Source: Sphingobium sp. CCH11-B1 (GTDB taxonomy: Bacteria > Pseudomonadota > Alphaproteobacteria > Sphingomonadales > Sphingomonadaceae). From it: DNA of 16,082 nt. Position numbers and translations under genes: made by a program. The DNA is taken from the NCBI RefSeq assembly GCF_001556865.1, contig NZ_LSJY01000159.1:1-16082 (forward strand). The letters run 5' to 3'. The notes beneath the pieces are model-generated. The model saw nothing but the letters and a program-made list of their open reading frames with translations. It did not search any database and was not told the origin of the DNA. Positions 14,847-16,082 of the stretch are shown here, one piece after another; the first letter of the stretch is position 1, and every line of letters begins with the position of its first letter.

Positions 14847-14991
14847 AACCACGATAAGGCTGATGTGGGCAGGCAGGCGTCAAGCAGAGTCTCGGACAGA
14901 ATGGCGCGATCTACTCGTTCCACGGGTGAACGTGCCCTCTTCCCAGCTTTATGCCGATGGTGGGACGGCGGCGAGCGAAGGGCCCGCGCAA

Positions 14992-15288
14992 TCAACTGAC
15001 CGAAAGGATGCCGCCGATATCACGTGCACCGTGCAAAATGCGCTGGATGCGGACGGTCGTCGGCTGCACCTCATAGAAGATCACATAGCTTCCGTGCGGC
15101 CTGGATCTCAGTCCCTCTCGAATGTCATGGCGAGCTGTGCCCAATTGCGGGAAATCCAGGAGTGCTTCGCACGCCGACTGCAGTTCATCGACGAAACTGA
15201 TTGCCCGCGGGACGTTGTCCCGGGCAATGAAACTGGCAATCTCGGTAACGTCTGTCTCGGCTGCGGGAGAAAATTCCAGACGCATCAA
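14992..15288 (-). CDS. parE: ParE/RelE-superfamily toxin
   Basis: A 98-residue type II toxin. It has the family's opening strand and helices LEFSPAAETDVTEIASFIA (about 4-22), the central FPQLGTARHDI and LRSRPHGSYVIFYEV strands, and a C-terminal VRIQRILHGARDI, a near-textbook ParE ending. ParE proteins poison DNA gyrase; related RelE-type toxins cut mRNA, and the R-x-I-H-GARD ending favours ParE. The ATG at 15286-15288 overlaps the stop of the antitoxin gene by four bases (ATGA), so toxin translation is coupled to antitoxin translation. Confidence 0.88.
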   Translation of the reverse strand: MMRLEFSPAAETDVTEIASFIARDNVPRAISFVDELQSACEALLDFPQLGTARHDIREGLRSRPHGSYVIFYEVQPTTVRIQRILHGARDIGGILSVS

Positions 15289-15554
15289 TTTTCCGCGACA
15301 CCCGCTGCTATGTCGGCAATGCGCTGGCGCGCCTTTGCGAAAGCCTGTCCGGCGGGAATGCCGGGACCACTATCCGCACCGAGGTCGATCTCGGCACGAA
15401 GGGCGTCCAGCCGTGCCTGGCGCAATGCGTCCTGCTCCTCGAGGAGCCGCAGGCTATCACGTACAACCTCGCTCGCAGAAGCGTAGCGCCCGCTATGGAC
15501 CTGCTGTTTGATGAAGCTCTCAAAATGAGAACCGAGAGTGAAGCTGGACGGCAT
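15285..15554 (-). CDS. parD: ParD-type ribbon-helix-helix antitoxin
   Basis: An 89-residue antitoxin of the ParD (CC2985-like) family. The N-terminal ribbon-helix-helix includes FTLGSHFESFIKQQV and GRYASASEVVRDSLRLLEE (about 22-40), the dimeric DNA-binding part, followed by a charged C-terminal tail that would wrap the toxin. The ATG at 15552-15554 is preceded by AGGAG seven bases upstream, better than the TTG two codons earlier. It precedes the ParE gene with a four-base overlap. The palindrome at 15580-15596 is the probable operator for ParD or the ParDE complex. Confidence 0.9.
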   Translation of the reverse strand: MPSSFTLGSHFESFIKQQVHSGRYASASEVVRDSLRLLEEQDALRQARLDALRAEIDLGADSGPGIPAGQAFAKARQRIADIAAGVAEN

Positions 15555-15579
15555 GGACAAACTCCTGTTGGAAGGAGAA

Positions 15580-15596
15580 ATATCACTTTATGATAT
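15580..15596. promoter_or_regulatory. palindromic operator/promoter of parDE
   Basis: ATATCA and TGATAT form a perfect 6-base inverted repeat with a 5-base centre, 26 bases before the antitoxin start. On the minus strand TTGCGC (15601-15606) and GATATT (15579-15584), 16 bases apart, fit a -35/-10 pair, and the -10 falls within the palindrome. This is the usual layout for autorepression by a ribbon-helix-helix antitoxin. Confidence 0.6.
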
Positions 15597-15692
15597 CGGG
15601 GCGCAAGATTTCCCGCGCTTAGCCACACGGGATTCCGTCAGAACATGCACCGCCGCAGCTGGGTTCTGTCTGAAAGAGCGCGGCGCGATGTG

Positions 15693-15995
15693 TCAGGCAG
15701 CGAGCCGTTCCACGCCATCATTGAAGCGGTCGATCCAATCGCGCATCGTCGGACGCTCGGCGAGCGGGATGTCCGCTACGACGCGTTGAAAATCGATAAG
15801 ATCGACCGGAGCGCCGCCGATGATGGCATCGACATCTGAGGCTGGTAACAGCCCGCGCTCGCGAATGAAGCGGGTCATTGATCCGGGGCGCTCACGCGTG
15901 GACTTCCGCCATAATCCCTCGACGGACACCAAACGCGGAGCTGCTCGCGCCTCGACCAGGACGATGAGCCTGAGGCACCATAAGGGCAGAGTCAT
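15693..15995 (-). CDS. unknown 100-residue protein
   Basis: I do not recognise this protein. The N-terminal 20 residues are hydrophobic with WCLRLIVLVEAR; the remainder is helical and charged, with FIRERGLLPASDVDAIIGG (about 43-61) and a C-terminal MRDWIDRFNDGVERLAA. Codon use over residues 40-100 is typical of the neighbourhood. The ATG at 15993-15995 is used; it overlaps as TGATG the stop of a reading frame that enters from the right edge, suggesting an operon. An internal ATG at 15876-15878 (MTRFIRERG) would give a 61-residue protein and is a real alternative. Confidence 0.5.
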   Translation of the reverse strand: MTLPLWCLRLIVLVEARAAPRLVSVEGLWRKSTRERPGSMTRFIRERGLLPASDVDAIIGGAPVDLIDFQRVVADIPLAERPTMRDWIDRFNDGVERLAA

Positions 15996-16082
15996 CAACT
16001 CTGTCGTTTTCTGGGCCAGGCAAAGCCATTATGTCGCCATTGAGACGCTTCATTCTGTTTTGACCGTCGCGGCATCTTGGCC
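15995..16082 (-). CDS. possible C-terminal tail of a gene from beyond the right edge
   Basis: A minus-strand frame open at the window edge ends at TGA 15995-15997, which overlaps the ATG of the 100-residue gene as TGATG. The visible end, QWRHNGFAWPRKRQS, is basic and aromatic and has no recognised motif. The overlap is the only support; it could be chance. Confidence 0.25.
   Translation of the reverse strand, partial: AKMPRRSKQNEASQWRHNGFAWPRKRQS

Noticed and set aside
14918..14934. Inverted repeat CGTTC...GAACG, considered as a second LexA site
   Set aside because: The alphaproteobacterial LexA box is a direct repeat (GTTC-N7-GTTC); this is a palindrome of another type in a gap between minus-strand genes with no start codon to control.
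11455..15596. Possible shared operator between the XRE regulator and parDE
   Set aside because: Both palindromes have 6-base arms and 5-base centres, but the arms are in opposite order (TGATGT...ACATCA against ATATCA...TGATAT), so a common regulator is not supported.
1..16082. Search for CRISPR arrays, tRNA or rRNA genes, insertion sequences and integrase/att sites
   Set aside because: No regularly spaced repeats, no tRNA cloverleaf, no transposase or integrase protein motifs and no flanking terminal repeats were seen by eye.

Overview
The base composition is GC-rich with strong G/C at third codon positions. The short DUF5818-type protein, the DUF1275/YoaK and DUF167 genes, a ParDE pair of Caulobacter type and a GTTC-N7-GTTC LexA-type box all point to an alphaproteobacterium, most likely of the Sphingomonadaceae (inference from protein content; no 16S rRNA or tRNA lies in the window). 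No rRNA, tRNA, CRISPR array, transposase or integrase was recognised, and no stretch longer than 300 bases lacks a gene.

Left part (about 1-9,740) reads as a defence island with three blocks. (1) A minus-strand pair, a HEPN-like protein (1218-1685) followed by a DUF3800 protein (99-1205). (2) Divergent from it, a plus-strand two-gene Gabija-like system: an OLD-family ATPase/TOPRIM nuclease (1869-3587) overlapping by 8 bases a compact UvrD-like helicase (3580-4995). (3) Convergent with Gabija, a three-gene minus-strand operon with ATGA overlaps at both junctions: a 504-residue protein of unknown function (8220-9734), a 794-residue phospholipase D-superfamily protein with two HxK...N active-site halves (5839-8223), and a 254-residue class III nucleotidyl-cyclase-like protein (5078-5842). 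I cannot match block 3 to a named defence system. It is the best candidate here for an undescribed one: an unknown, possibly sensing, subunit, a PLD nuclease/lipase effector and a cyclase-like signalling subunit.

Middle part (9,804-12,736) looks like ordinary chromosome: a tight minus-strand cluster of a PhnA-domain protein, a DUF167 protein and a YoaK-type membrane protein; an XRE-type regulator with a palindrome at its start; then, divergently, a short protein overlapping a spermidine-synthase-like methyltransferase.

Right part (12,831-16,082) is a series of small genes: a DUF5818-like protein, an unknown 128-residue protein just behind a perfect LexA-type box, a UPF0149/SEC-C protein, an unknown 166-residue protein, a ParDE toxin-antitoxin pair with its own palindromic operator, an unknown 100-residue protein, and possibly the tail of a gene entering from beyond the right edge.

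The proposed joint function of the left part (layered anti-phage defence: HEPN/DUF3800, Gabija, and the cyclase-PLD operon) is inference from gene content and packing; no activity can be read from sequence alone.
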